Source of the DNA: Acanthococcus lagerstroemiae
Lineage: Eukaryota; Arthropoda; Insecta; Hemiptera; Eriococcidae
NCBI GenBank assembly: GCA_031841125.1
Contig: CM063106.1
Location: 16,740,001 to 16,804,000 of the forward strand
DNA length: 64,000 bases
Direction of reading: 5' to 3'
Shown here: piece after piece, positions 34,192-44,561 of the stretch
Numbering within the stretch: position 1 is the first letter of the stretch
Layout: every line of letters starts with the position of its first letter
The notes under the pieces: generated by a model
The model's database searches: none
Told to the model about the DNA's origin: nothing
The model's input: only the letters and a program-made list of their open reading frames with translations
Position numbers and translations under genes: made by a program

Positions 34192-35015
34192 TTACTTCTT
34201 ATAGAATGGTTTAAACGCGGCATCGTCGTTTGGCGACTGAGCAACATTATTCGGCAACGGCGGTTGACTTGAAAACGGCTGACTTTGCTGAAGGAAGTTG
34301 GCACCCATTTTACTTTTGTCCTTTTGTGGTGAATTGGCTAGCTGACCGTAACAGTTATTCGGGTAATGAGAAGGCTGATGTCCTTGGGAAGGCGGATACC
34401 CGTTCGCCGTAGGAGGAGAAACGTGAGGGTTATTCGAGGTAAATGCGGCGTTTGAGGAACCGTTCATTAGATTGCCAGCCACGCTGGGCAGCTTCATGTT
34501 CGGTGGCGTCTGAGGCGGCGTATCCGTTTGTACGTCTGGAAAGCCGGAAGATCCGCCGCCGGCGCAGGCCGCCGATCCAGTACCGCTGTAGTAGCCGTAT
34601 CTGGACGAGTAGGGAGCTGAACCAGGACTTATGAAGCCGTTGCGTACATTGTTCATGTACGTAGGATTGGTGGTGGTTGGCGGTGCCGAAGTACACCACG
34701 TTGACTGTTGCTGCACGTGCATCGGCGGCGGAGTCTTACAGGCGGCGGTGTCCGCCAGAGACCAGATTTTCGGTTTGGAGGCTGGTAACGGTATGCCGCA
34801 GTCCACGGAGCCCGGCGGCGGTTTGGCTATTTGGTCTTTCATGTACATGTGCGGATGCTGACGGTTCATCTGCTGGGGCAGTGTATGATGACGGTGGTGG
34901 TGGTGGTGGCCGAGCATCTCATTCGACCTGCGGTCCTCCTCTTCATCGTCATCGAGATCATCTTCGTCTTCCAGCTCTTTCAAGCCGTGCTCCGGCTTCA
35001 CGTGCATTATTCCAT
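34192..35015 (-). CDS. mirr: mirror-like Iroquois homeobox protein, last coding exon (C-terminal region, Iro box, stop)
   Basis: C-terminal coding exon of an Iroquois-class transcription factor. It starts after a polypyrimidine-type acceptor (ttctgcag just right of 35015) with two bases that complete a split codon, then runs 273 codons to a TAA at 34192-34194. Counting from the first Met of the exon (35007): an acidic stretch at residues ~11-25, a His-rich patch at ~34-41, and the Iro box KPKIWSLADTAACK at 78-91, the family signature outside the homeodomain. A Ser/Pro/Asn/Gln-rich tail follows, with TPPQTPP near 163-169, ending FKPFYKK. The preceding DCGIPLPAS and following CKTPP resemble, from memory, insect Mirror more than Araucan/Caupolican. 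The acceptor phase matches the donor of the homeodomain exon at 44224. Family role: nuclear DNA-binding regulator of patterning (eye, ovary, wing). The assignment to mirr rather than a second Iroquois paralogue is the less certain part. Confidence 0.88.
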
Positions 35016-38000
35016 CTGCAGAATTAGGATAACGTTAGTCATTTTGTAAGAGTAGATTGTACGCGGAGGCCTAGCTACGGGCACAGGTATAGGATATCTC
35101 AGAAGGAAATACAATACTATTCTACACACTTTTGTTTGTTCTCTTTTGTTTTGAATGAAAATCGAGCTACAGTTACGGTATAGATATAAATTTCAGTACG
35201 ACCTACGACATGTTCGGAAGTCCTTCGAAAAATAACTGCAAACTGCTTCGTATAGTTACGTTTAAATAGGGTATGATTGGCCGAAATATGTTACGACATA
35301 GCAAATCAAACTGAAGATGGAAGTGCGAAGAAAAGGGATATTTTCTGAAATCAGTCGCCCAATCACTAATGACTGTCACTTTGTCGGTGTGATTGGTGAT
35401 TCCAAATTTGTCTTACTGAATATAGAAGGTGTGAACGTTTTGGTGTCCGACTGTTGGTGCTAGTAGATAGAACAAATCAAAGCAATTAACAGAATAGCAA
35501 AGTGCAGGATTGCTGAGAAAAAAGATGAGATATGAGTGTACCAGATACACAATGAGAAGGAAAAAATAGGCCTGTATTCTTAAAGTCGTTTTCATCTCAT
35601 CACAGCCAGCTGAGGTCAGAGAATTTATTCTAATAGTCCTTGCTGAAGTTAAAGAAAAGTGGCTGAATTGTGTGGTTAGTAGAAAGCGATAAACAAAAGC
35701 TGTTAGCTGTTTCTAATACATTATCCCTTCCTCTCAATCAGCCGAAGCCCAGCAGTAACTGCGAGTAGTTTACCCGAATCTTCTCCATGAAGGACCAGCA
35801 AGAATTAGCATGAGCTATTATTAACAAAAATAATCTGCAATGCACGGTTGTATCGTTCATTTATGCTGATGGAGATCATTACAGTGGCATTGTCTCCAAG
35901 TGCTCATTTTTCAATAACCAATACAGATAGGACATCCAATAGGTGTTAGGTGCGGTTATAATTCTGCTACAGGACCTAGTTGTCAGGTGAACAGAGGACC
36001 AGTTTCACAACCAGCAACGTGTTCCACACTAACCAGTTGATGTTCGGCGATCATAAACGTTAGTGACTGGTTTCAACAATCAAGCGTTGCGGAACTCAGA
36101 AGTTCGTACTTTGGTTTGGCTTCAGCTTTGAGAAGATATAGCTTCTTTTTGTGTACAGCCAAAAGAAGTTCAATTGTTGATTTGGTTTTGGCTTCAACTG
36201 TGGTGGAATCTTCACTTCTTTTGGCTTGAATAGCTTCAGCTTCGCAATTCTGATTCAAATTTTCTTTGGCGACTGCTAGAGTAGACCTAACATATTCTAC
36301 ATATTTTTCTTCTTTTCAGCGCCGTGCCCGTTGCTGGCCACAGACAGATGGCGGCTTATGACACGCGAATTTCGTGGTAAAGTTAGTCGGGGTAGTTTGC
36401 CATAGCTTTCCACATGGTTTGTCACATTCGAGTTCTCTTTCTCTGTGCTAAAGAGTGTGCAGTCGCAGCTCATTTACTGCCACATGTTTTCACAACGTTG
36501 AGTAAGCTGTCTACGACGTGCACACGCACAGTAACGAATCTTTCTAATCTGGTCTGCGATTGTAATGCCTCGTTCAAGTGAACTGGCGGAGGTTACAGGG
36601 CGCGTCATCTTTCCACCTCGATTGATAGTGTAGTCACTGTGTTGACCGGGATGTTAGTGGGGTTAGTCGAATGTCACTATAGCTTTCGGAAATCACGAAT
36701 CCGAGACGCAAAGATTGCGGAGCAGACAGTTACTCAACCACAGAGCGACTTCTACACGTAAACCTGAGACTGTACCAAATGCAAACACACGCTTTCACGG
36801 CACTAGATAACCGTTCAACCAGAAATGTATCAACTTAGAAAGGCAGAAATCTGTGGGGATTCATCCAACTATTCATAAAACAGTTTGGATCCAAGGGCAT
36901 TTGAAGTGAAATTCAAACTTGAAACTCTCCACCGCTAACTGAGCTACATATAGTCTCTAGCGACCTCGTTTGAATCCTAATTCGACAGGTAGGTTTGGTT
37001 TTGTCAGAACGAAGAATTAGCTCTTTGGCCTAGGCTGGTCATACACTGGGGCCAACCAATACAGTAAGCAAACCTTTCCACCAATCCAGCAATCAACAAA
37101 TGCAACTCCATTTGCTTTTGCTGATTCCTTGGTGAAACAGAACGGTTGACCCGTTGTGCTGTCTGGCTGCAGAGTACGACCATGCAGTTTTGGGTCGGAT
37201 GACATGAATTCGTAAGTTATCGATCAATATTATCTGCATCGAGATCCAACGACAAAACGGAAACAAGGAATACAGTGATCGATGCGGCCGAACGAAAGGG
37301 CCAAGATTACCATAAAGTTACAAAGGTTGGCGCGCAATTTACGTTCACTGAAAGGCGGTATAACCGACTTTCAAGTTAATTTCCAACGAACACGCGAGCA
37401 GCGACGACTCGGTAAACCAAGTATCTGACCCTCGAGAAAGGAGCTATTTAAGGGGGCGGCGAAGTTGATGAATACGAAGTGTATAAAGTTGTTGGTTTAT
37501 CCAACGAGAAACACAACGCTCTCACGTTCGTCCTCGTCAAATACGGGCCAATACTCATCAACCGCGAAATTACGACGCTTAAGTAATCGAAATCACATAA
37601 AATTGAATTATCTTCGACTGCACTGGTTCCGGAGACCGGAGACGTACCATTTAACAGCAATGAGTTTGGTCGAACGGGGAAAGAACTTGTACGTAGCTGT
37701 TTTTCAGGGTATACGAGGGTGAGTCGACGATTCGTGGGGTTATTTTCGTTAAAATACTTCTTCAGTCGCGATATATAAACGTTGGATGGGATATTAAGGG
37801 CAACTATATTGACTCAAGCAGCTATAAGCTGTACACAGCTGTTCGTTTGCCAGATTCTGAAGGACCTCGGACACGCTTCTTAAAAACTTACATGAACGTA
37901 GAAAACAAATTACAATATCGAAGAGTACAATGACAGGATGAAATGAGAGAACGTATTTTGACTCAAAAATTAAATTAGGAATCTAGAAACACTGTACGAC

Positions 38001-40582
38001 TATTTATTGATGGGTCTCCTTCTGAAATTTACAAAATCTTACATGTTTCGAGTTAAAATATCAAACAAAACGGTCAGCCAGGACTGTAGCAGATGTTCGT
38101 TCTTTCTTTTTCTGTTTGTGAGGGGTTTTGGGGTATAGATAGCCAAAATACCGATTTTGCGAACAATATTACAGGAAATGAACTCCCCTCTCCTTCCGTG
38201 ACTACAATCCTATCATCAGACGCTGATACGTTTTATTGCTCTTTAATTACTTCTCTTGTAGCAGGGTCGCAAATTTCTGAAAATATGTACATTACGGTTT
38301 ATGGAAACCCACAACAATATTTGCTTGTACGGAAAATTTTGATTCGTGAATTTCGGAAAGAGACCCTTCACATAGTCGCATTAAATCAGAATTTCAGCGT
38401 TAAACAATGTTAATTAAACTGACCGATATCTGTAGGACAGAACACCGACTAAAACAACAAAAGTCTTAAAAGTTAGACATACCTATGTACATTACATGTT
38501 ACGTATTTTCAGATTAGATTATCGAACCTGAATAGCGTATCTTATACAGTTCGTATATTAGCATTTGAAATGGATTTATTAATTAACTATAACGGTTATG
38601 CAAAACTTTTCCGAACTAATACAGTTACAAAAGAAAACTTATCACGATATTATCTGCAAATCAACACACTCGACCTGATGTATCTGCCAACGCAATATCA
38701 TAGTATCACGTAGCAGAAAAGTCACCGTTGAAATCCGTAAAGCGAGTTTCCTCCATTGTTCAAAATCAGCAGATCCGGTGCCAGCCAGCAATAATGACGA
38801 GCACATATTTTCCAGATTCCTTCGTCAATTTACGCCACTTCTCAAGCCTCGTTAATTTCAAATAAAATTTCGTGACAGCTCTGCACATGATCAGCCATAT
38901 TGTCAATCACCGCAACAGATCAGCTAACACAGCCCATGCCGTCTCCATTAAAGAGTTGACCGTTTACCGGAGACAGCGAAGCTCCTTTTTGTAAACACTT
39001 ACACTGCACATTTCACTTATGTACAATAAAGATTTCAAAAGTCGCGTCGGCCTTATCGCAGTCTGTTGACGCGGAATTCAATTAATTGTTTATAAACAAG
39101 CGAAAAAAAAAGAGAGTGCGAAGGCTGCGAGCTGAATACGAAAGGGAGGCGAATATATGATTGTTGGGGTTGACGAAATTGCGACTCTGTATGATATACT
39201 GTCGTAAGACGGGCCGCAGCATTTTATCACGTAGAAAGCTCTGCCACTTGTGGATTTGAAGGGCTACGCGTTAAACTTAATAATGACACAATCTCCCTCT
39301 TTTTAAAATTACCATCGGAAAGCCATTCGATAGCTCTTAATGAAATCATTCTGGACCCTAAAGCTCGTTTACCCCACGCCAAATCTGTGGAGTTGAAATC
39401 CCTTCTTCTCTGTCTGTCGAGTTTTTCGTCTCCGTCGCTCTTTTCACGACGCGACCCTCTCGGAGAAATTCATTCGCCTCCTTTCGATATTCATCGCTGA
39501 ACGCTCTCTCGCCTTGCCGGCTATTCCCCAAGTGCTATATACACGCGAGCTGAAAAGGAGTGGATGCCCGCGGAGCCTCTAAATAATGAATATCAAAAGG
39601 GCGAAATCGAAAAGTGCTTAATTCAATCCAAGTTAGATTTTAATTGTTTATCTAAACGTCGAACAGAAGGGCGTAATTTACACGTGGGAATTTTCTCGTT
39701 TTTCCGCCATCCGCCGACACTTTATTACCGTAAAAACGATTCGACTTTTTCTCTCTCTTTCTCTCCCTTATTTATTTATGCCCTTTTTGCGCGCTCGAGA
39801 TGGCTCTGTTACTTTTCGTAAGTTCAGCTGATGGCCAGCGCAGCAAAAATTAATGTTAACGAGCGATACCCTTCTGCTGGCACGACCGTCGTTTACACCA
39901 TTTAACGGTTGTTTCTGAGTTCAGTTCAATGTACGGTACCGTATGATTGCACTATGTCCTTTTTTGGCATTCGGACATCTTCCATGTTTGTTGAAATGAC
40001 TGAACAAAGGTTTTCGACGGACTGTTACTCAGCACTTGTGGATGAAATCGGAAACCGCTTTGTGAAACCGCGCCTTCACGTTCTCCAGCCTCACATGGAT
40101 GGTTTTCGGTTGAGAATCATCTCAGGGGACAACTATGAAGCCTCACGTGTAATTGATGGACCACACTATGCTTCAAAACTGAATTATACTGATATCAATG
40201 GGACAAATTTTCAACCGCCGTGCCGAGTTAGTCATGCTAGTAAGCCAGCCGCTTACCACGTTACCATCGTTTTGCAATATTGCAATAAGAACATTAACAT
40301 AAATATTTGTAATAATATAAGGGCTACATCATTCGGGCTAATGACTTCTCAGAATCTCGTGTCTTTAGGATATAATTTGGGCAAGTGACCGCTATACCAT
40401 TTAGGAGAATCAGTTAACTGCTTTTCGAATCAGCAAAACTTGGTGTTGTCTGAATTGTGAGCGACATTTCCATGTGTCACCTCAACTCGATGGATCCCGG
40501 TTTCAGCTAACTTTGTTAGGCATGTGCCTCCTCAGGAAGCGAGAGATACTCAACTATACCTTGTTGATGAGTGGCAAGAATA

Positions 40583-41360
40583 CAAAGGGTGGTTCAACCG
40601 TCATTGCGCGACACTCCGTACGGACTACGTGCGCGAGATCTAGCGGAGTGCGGCCGAACTAAAAGTGAAGTCTATTCAATTTCCAGTTGAAAGAAACCAA
40701 AACTAGCGCGCTTGCATACATAGTTGCTGAGCTACAGCGGTTCGAAGTTAATGTGTTCGGGTGTTGCCTACAAGCTAAACGTGCGTTGCACAAAATGTGC
40801 AGATTTAAGAACGGAACAACGGTGGGTGATCCAGTATTGTGTTCGTTGTGGTCAGACATCCGCTACAAGATGTGCGCGGGTCCTTGGCAATCAAAGCTGT
40901 CACTGTGTGTTCCAGTTTATATCGGTTACATTTGTTCGCGGTTGCCTAGTTTGCGGAATCGACGAGGCTGATGTGCTGCCATCGCGAAATTCCTTATGCC
41001 ACTGCTGAATTGTTCTCTTTGGTATCATACTCATGCCATACACGCCTTCCATTTCATCACACGTCTGCTGTGATGTCAGACCACGACGAACACAATACCG
41101 GATCACCCACAGTTGTTCCGTGCTTAAATTCGCACTTTCCAAACTCGTTTTATACAACACGCTTTCAGCTTGTAGGCGACATCCGAACACATTAACTTCA
41201 AACCGCTGTAGCTCGGCGACTATGTATGCATGCCCGCTCGTTTTGGCCTTTTTCGACTGGAAACTGAATAGACTTCACTTTTAGTTCGGCCGCATTCCGC
41301 TAGATCTCGCGTATGTAGTCCGCACCGAGCGTCGCGCAATGACTTTTGGACCACCCTTTG
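40583..41360 (-). mobile_element. mariner-type element with long inverted arms
   Basis: Starts CAAAGGGTGG at 40583 and ends CCACCCTTTG at 41360, with TA on both sides (40581-40582, 41361-41362), the standard mariner target. The left arm (40583-40860) and right arm (41072-41360) are inverted copies, roughly 85-90% identical by eye over ~280 bp. A 211-bp centre separates them. Reading from the right end on minus, the arm runs into a helix-turn-helix coding frame (40900-41190). It lies inside the mirr intron. Confidence 0.85.
40900..41190 (-). pseudogene. mariner transposase N-terminal fragment (HTH domain)
   Basis: Open for about 96 codons on minus: ..LSTEQLWVIRYCVRRGLTSQ.. then ..MEGVYGMSMIPKRTIQQWHKEFRDG... 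The arrangement (E-Q-x-x-V-I-R-Y-C, ..YG....+.TI..WHK.FRDG) matches the first HTH of mariner transposases, which binds the terminal repeats. The frame stops soon after; the second HTH and the DD(D/E) catalytic core are missing, because the element turns into its own inverted copy. It cannot transpose by itself. The other arm carries a more damaged version on plus (~40740-40860, ..RTEQRWVIQYCVRCG..). Confidence 0.7.
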
Positions 41361-41363
41361 TAG

Positions 41364-41850
41364 GTCATTTTCTTCTGCACTATAGGCTGCTTTATCATTA
41401 GAACTACCGCGTGTCACAAATTACCCTAAATCGTTCCACATAATTTTTCAACAAAGAATTTCCGCCTACACCACATCCTTCCTTATAATGCACGTAGAAC
41501 TCAGAGTCTGACCAAAGATACTGGGTATGAATTCAGATAAAAGTTATAACCAATACGTATGCAGATAGTCTTGACTAGGTTGCTGGAAACGGGATAAGAA
41601 ATATGATTCAGTTCGCCTATTACACAGTAGCCCATCGTCGGCCGAAGAGTTGAACCTACGCACTCCAATGATAGGAGCAGTTTCTTTGTCCAAATGACAC
41701 GCAGAATCTCAGCCTTTCACCCGAATGAAATTCTCCCAGAAAAGTATATGTATACACCGCCCATACTCCAGAATACTATAATCTATTCATCTTAAGAACC
41801 AAAATAAGATTAACTGATAGGAAGTGTACTTCATTAGATCAGTAAAAGCA
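41364..41850. other. intron sequence between two transposons
   Basis: No feature recognised. Confidence 0.5.
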
Positions 41851-43597
41851 TAATGAAGGCGTGAAGTTCAAAACATCCTATGAGCCAACTTTTGCAAAAG
41901 TGGTATTGTGCATGCAGACTGTTCAGTGCTGTTCTAGTATGCGATCTACCGGCCTTTTTTATGCGATCTACTACTCGCAGATGAACAGTGTAGCAACCCA
42001 GCATAAGAGTAACGAATGGCCACTGTATCCTTCGGCTACTGCAAAATGTTGTTAAAAGATTTTTATACGCGCATTGTGAGTTCCGAGGAAGCGTGCATAG
42101 CATTTTTGGGCACGGAGGCCCTCCTTGGCGACGTCGACGAACACGAGCCATGAAGAATTTGTGGGTCAGAAATGGCCTCCAAAAGGCGGAAGAATCGTGC
42201 CGGCGAGCGGGTTCCCGTTCTACGGTGTACAAAGAAAGGCTGCCAAACGTTCCGTTCGGCTCGTGAAGGCAATGCTTTCTTTCATTACACCGACCTGAAC
42301 GGGAAATCCAGCTCGAAGTTGACGCTCTGCCAAATAATGGAGCTGGTTTTCATGTTCGTGCTGGAAATCCCGGCGCAAACAACCGTGCAACTTACCGGTC
42401 GAGCGTTGAGTACAGTGACGGACTGGTACAATATGTGCCGTGAGGTCTGTACTTGCGTTCTTGGTAAGAAACTGCCTATGAAAGGTACCACTGAGAAGCC
42501 GATTCAAATTGACGAAGCGCGATTTGCGGGACGGCGGAAGTATAACCGTGGTCGCTTGTTGACGGGTGATCATCCACCCGAGAGCGAAGATGATGATGTT
42601 GTTGTCACCAATGGCAGAAATCATGGCGCTCGAGTGGATGGCCCATGGGTGTTCGGTCTTCGGCAGGATAATGACGTTGGCTACTTCATAGTAGCACGAC
42701 GCGACAAGGCAACCCTCATTCCCATCATCAAGAGGGAATGTGAAGCGGGATCGGTTATACACTCCGATGAATGGTCAGCATATCGGTGTTTGACAGCGGA
42801 GGGATCATTCACGAAACTGTCAATCATCAAGAAAATTACATCGACCCAAGTACCGGCGTCCACACACAGGCTATAGAGCGTTCGTGGCTAGATGCGAAGA
42901 TCAAAGTCATGAAGAAAAAGAGGGGAGTACCCCTTGACATGCTTCAGGCGCACCTAGACCACTACTGCTGGCAGCTGTGGAGACGAGACGAACCGGATCC
43001 GTTTATCGCGTTCCTGTCTGATGTACGTTCGACATATACATAGCCGCGGAACTCACGTGCAGCAACAGAAGCCGCAAATCAGGACAAAGGCGCTCCGCGT
43101 TTGCTTTGTCTGACAACGACGCTCAACGTCGGCATTTTTTGACAACAACGCTTTGCGTTTCCTAATTCTACATCATGTTTTAAAACGGTAGATCGCATAC
43201 TACACTATTCTATTCGTGGTAGATGACAACATCTTAAGTGCCCATAGAGCCGCAAAGTACTTCTAATTTCAACCCAAAGATCGCAGCACGTACATGTGCC
43301 GGCGAGCGATCCATGCAAAGCATCCTAACTCCGTTTGATGTTGATGGCACTTATGATGTTTTGCTTTGTCTTTCCCATAGACTTGGGATGTGCGCGACGT
43401 CAGCCCTCATTTTTTCAGCTTAGGCATGACTGAGCCCCAAAATTTGTACATGAACATGTGTATGAAGCTTCAGAAAATTAGCTGAGCACTCATTTTGCCG
43501 AACTCACCTCCTTCACCTCAGCTGAAACAGTTTTTTGCTTCTCCTGTAAACTTTTGACAATGCTACATAGGATGTCTTGGACTTCACGCCTTCATTA
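41851..43597 (+). mobile_element. Merlin-type DNA transposon, decayed
   Basis: An outer inverted repeat of ~31 bp lies at 41852-41882 and 43566-43596 (aatgaaggcgtgaagt.. / ..acttcacgccttcatt, three mismatches). A second, perfect 17-bp inverted repeat TAGTATGCGATCTACCG lies inside at 41935-41951 and 43186-43202. Between them is an ISXO2-like transposase pseudogene. The 13-bp cttcattagatca at 41829-41841 and 43590-43602 is in direct orientation and may mark an insertion site, though the right copy overlaps the repeat end. Which inverted pair is the true Merlin end is unresolved. The element sits in the mirr intron. Confidence 0.7.
42058..43043 (+). pseudogene. Merlin/ISXO2-like transposase pseudogene
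   Basis: Related to the IS1595/ISXO2 DDE transposases, which cut and paste DNA. From ~42058 the frame reads ..SSEEACIAF.. up to a TGA at 42151-42153, just before ..ICGSEM. The family has a C-x-x-C-G-x-x-M motif there, so the stop falls where a Cys is expected. It then runs ..RCTKKGCQTFRSAREGNAFF.. (rest of the N-terminal zinc ribbon) and ..IQIDEARFAGRRKYNRGR.. (first catalytic Asp), then ..WVFG.. and ..IHSDEWSAYR.. (second Asp). Near 42790-42805 the frame shifts by one base (deletion-type). The end continues in the new frame ..VNHQENYIDPSTGVHTQAIE.. with the third acidic residue, to TAG at 43041. All three catalytic residues can be seen, but two breaks prevent a full product. Length is normal for the family. 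Confidence 0.82.
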
Positions 43598-43919
43598 GAT
43601 CATCTGTAGTTGCCGGAGCACCAAAAACGAGTCACAATTTAATACCTACTTGACTGAAAGTCACTGAGTGAGAAGTGTCGACAGGGTAGCGTATATTACA
43701 TTGAAAGGAGGACTAACCCTGATTTCTACGTATTATGCGCCAAGCAAACTACACTTACCTACGCGATACTTGAATGTGCGTGTGCAGTCTGCAATTTCCT
43801 ATTTCCAATCAGATAGCTGGTAGGATAGTGAGAAATTACTTGAAGCAGAAAAATTTGGTCGGAAGAAGAACGCAACATATGAGTAAGACATTTTTCATAT
43901 AACCTCCACAATTTCTCCT

Positions 43920-44043
43920 TCTCTTCCACCAAGAATATAGAGGACGGTAAAGAGCTCTCCTCCCCTTCCACCAAGAGTATGGAGGGTGGCAAAGAACTCT
44001 TCTTCCCTTCTATCAAGAATATGGAGGACGGCAAGGAGCTAAG
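43920..44043. repeat. 42-bp minisatellite, three units
   Basis: Units centre on ttccaccaagaatat (43924), ttccaccaagagtat (43966) and ttctatcaagaatat (44008), each followed by (g)gagg..gg(c/t)aa(a/g)ga(g/a)ct. Because 42 is divisible by three, the minus strand reads as 14-residue repeats (PSSIFLIEGKKSSL-like). It lies ~180 bp inside the mirr intron, next to the donor. Most likely it is intronic. Confidence 0.8.
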
Positions 44044-44223
44044 TGCAACACTATTAATACGACTGGAAAGCTAGTAATGGCATACTCTTTAAACCTCACC
44101 CACTGCTTCTTTGAACGCATTTTCGCTCTTTGGTTCTTAAGGTGAACTGATTGTATACTTAACCATACACACCGGTGATATACCAGTATTAAATAACATG
44201 TAAGAAAATATTTAGATATTCAC

Positions 44224-44561
44224 CGTTAGGTATCCGACTATCTTTTAATCTGTCCTCTTCCACTGAGCCGTCATCTTTGTCTTTATCGTCGCAATCGGAA
44301 AGCATCGTGTCGTCATCGTCGTCTGTCTTATTTTTTGGCTCCCAGGTCATCTTATTTTCCTTCTTTAACCTCCTTCTGGCGTTGGCGAACCACGTGGAAA
44401 CTTGGGTTAGCGTCATTTTAGTAATTATGGCTAACATGATTTTCTCGCCTTTGGTCGGGTATGGATTCTTCTTGTGCTCGCTGAGCCAAGCCTTGAGCGT
44501 GGCAGTCGACTCTCGAGTCGCATTCTTCCTCCGGGCCGCGAGATCGTAACTGGTACCGTAC
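44224..44561 (-). CDS. mirr: mirror-like Iroquois homeobox protein, homeodomain exon
   Basis: Internal coding exon with the whole TALE homeodomain. The acceptor is cttgcag|GTACGG, the exon starting at 44561; one base completes a codon begun in an upstream exon. The donor is AACG|GTGAAT at 44224/44223, leaving phase 1. The protein opens [17 protein letters not shown]. The homeodomain spans about residues 9-69 of the exon (roughly 44354-44536). It carries the TALE loop NPYPTKGEK, then helix 3 [18 protein letters not shown] with the Iroquois-typical Ala at homeodomain position 50 and invariant W48, F49, N51 and R53. An acidic Asp-rich segment follows ([18 protein letters not shown]). [21 protein letters not shown] matches my recollection of insect Mirror better than the [12 protein letters not shown] form typical of Araucan/Caupolican. 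The exon has no initiator Met of its own; the Met inside helix 2 (44437) is not a start. Upstream exon(s) were not found in the window. Confidence 0.92.

Larger units (their letters stand above)
35016..44223 (-). other. mirr intron between homeodomain and C-terminal exons (9,208 bp)
   Basis: The donor GTGAAT (reading down from 44223) and acceptor TTCTGCAG (ending at 35016) join phase 1 to phase 1: G plus AT makes a GAT codon, giving ..RIPN-D-GIMHVKPEHG. The intron carries a mariner-type long-inverted-repeat element (40583-41360), a Merlin-type transposon (41851-43597) and a 42-bp minisatellite near the donor (43920-44043). The remaining ~7 kb (35016-40580 and the stretches between elements) shows no recognised coding or RNA gene. 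Its 39.2-39.9 kb part is largely non-repetitive and has one Su(H)-type octamer at 39683-39690. Confidence 0.8.

Noticed and set aside
34677..35027. Open frames on plus opposite the mirr C-terminal exon
   Set aside because: Shadows of the GC-rich coding exon; the minus frame has the Iro box.
39909..40388. 159-codon open frame on plus inside the mirr intron
   Set aside because: Long for chance, but no domain, no start context and no relation to neighbours was recognised; not called a gene without transcript evidence.
42220..42762. 180-codon open frame on minus
   Set aside because: Antisense shadow of the Merlin transposase.
43759..44034. Extra mirr cassette exon (91-codon minus frame over the minisatellite)
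   Set aside because: No good acceptor in front and the two flanking exons already join in phase.
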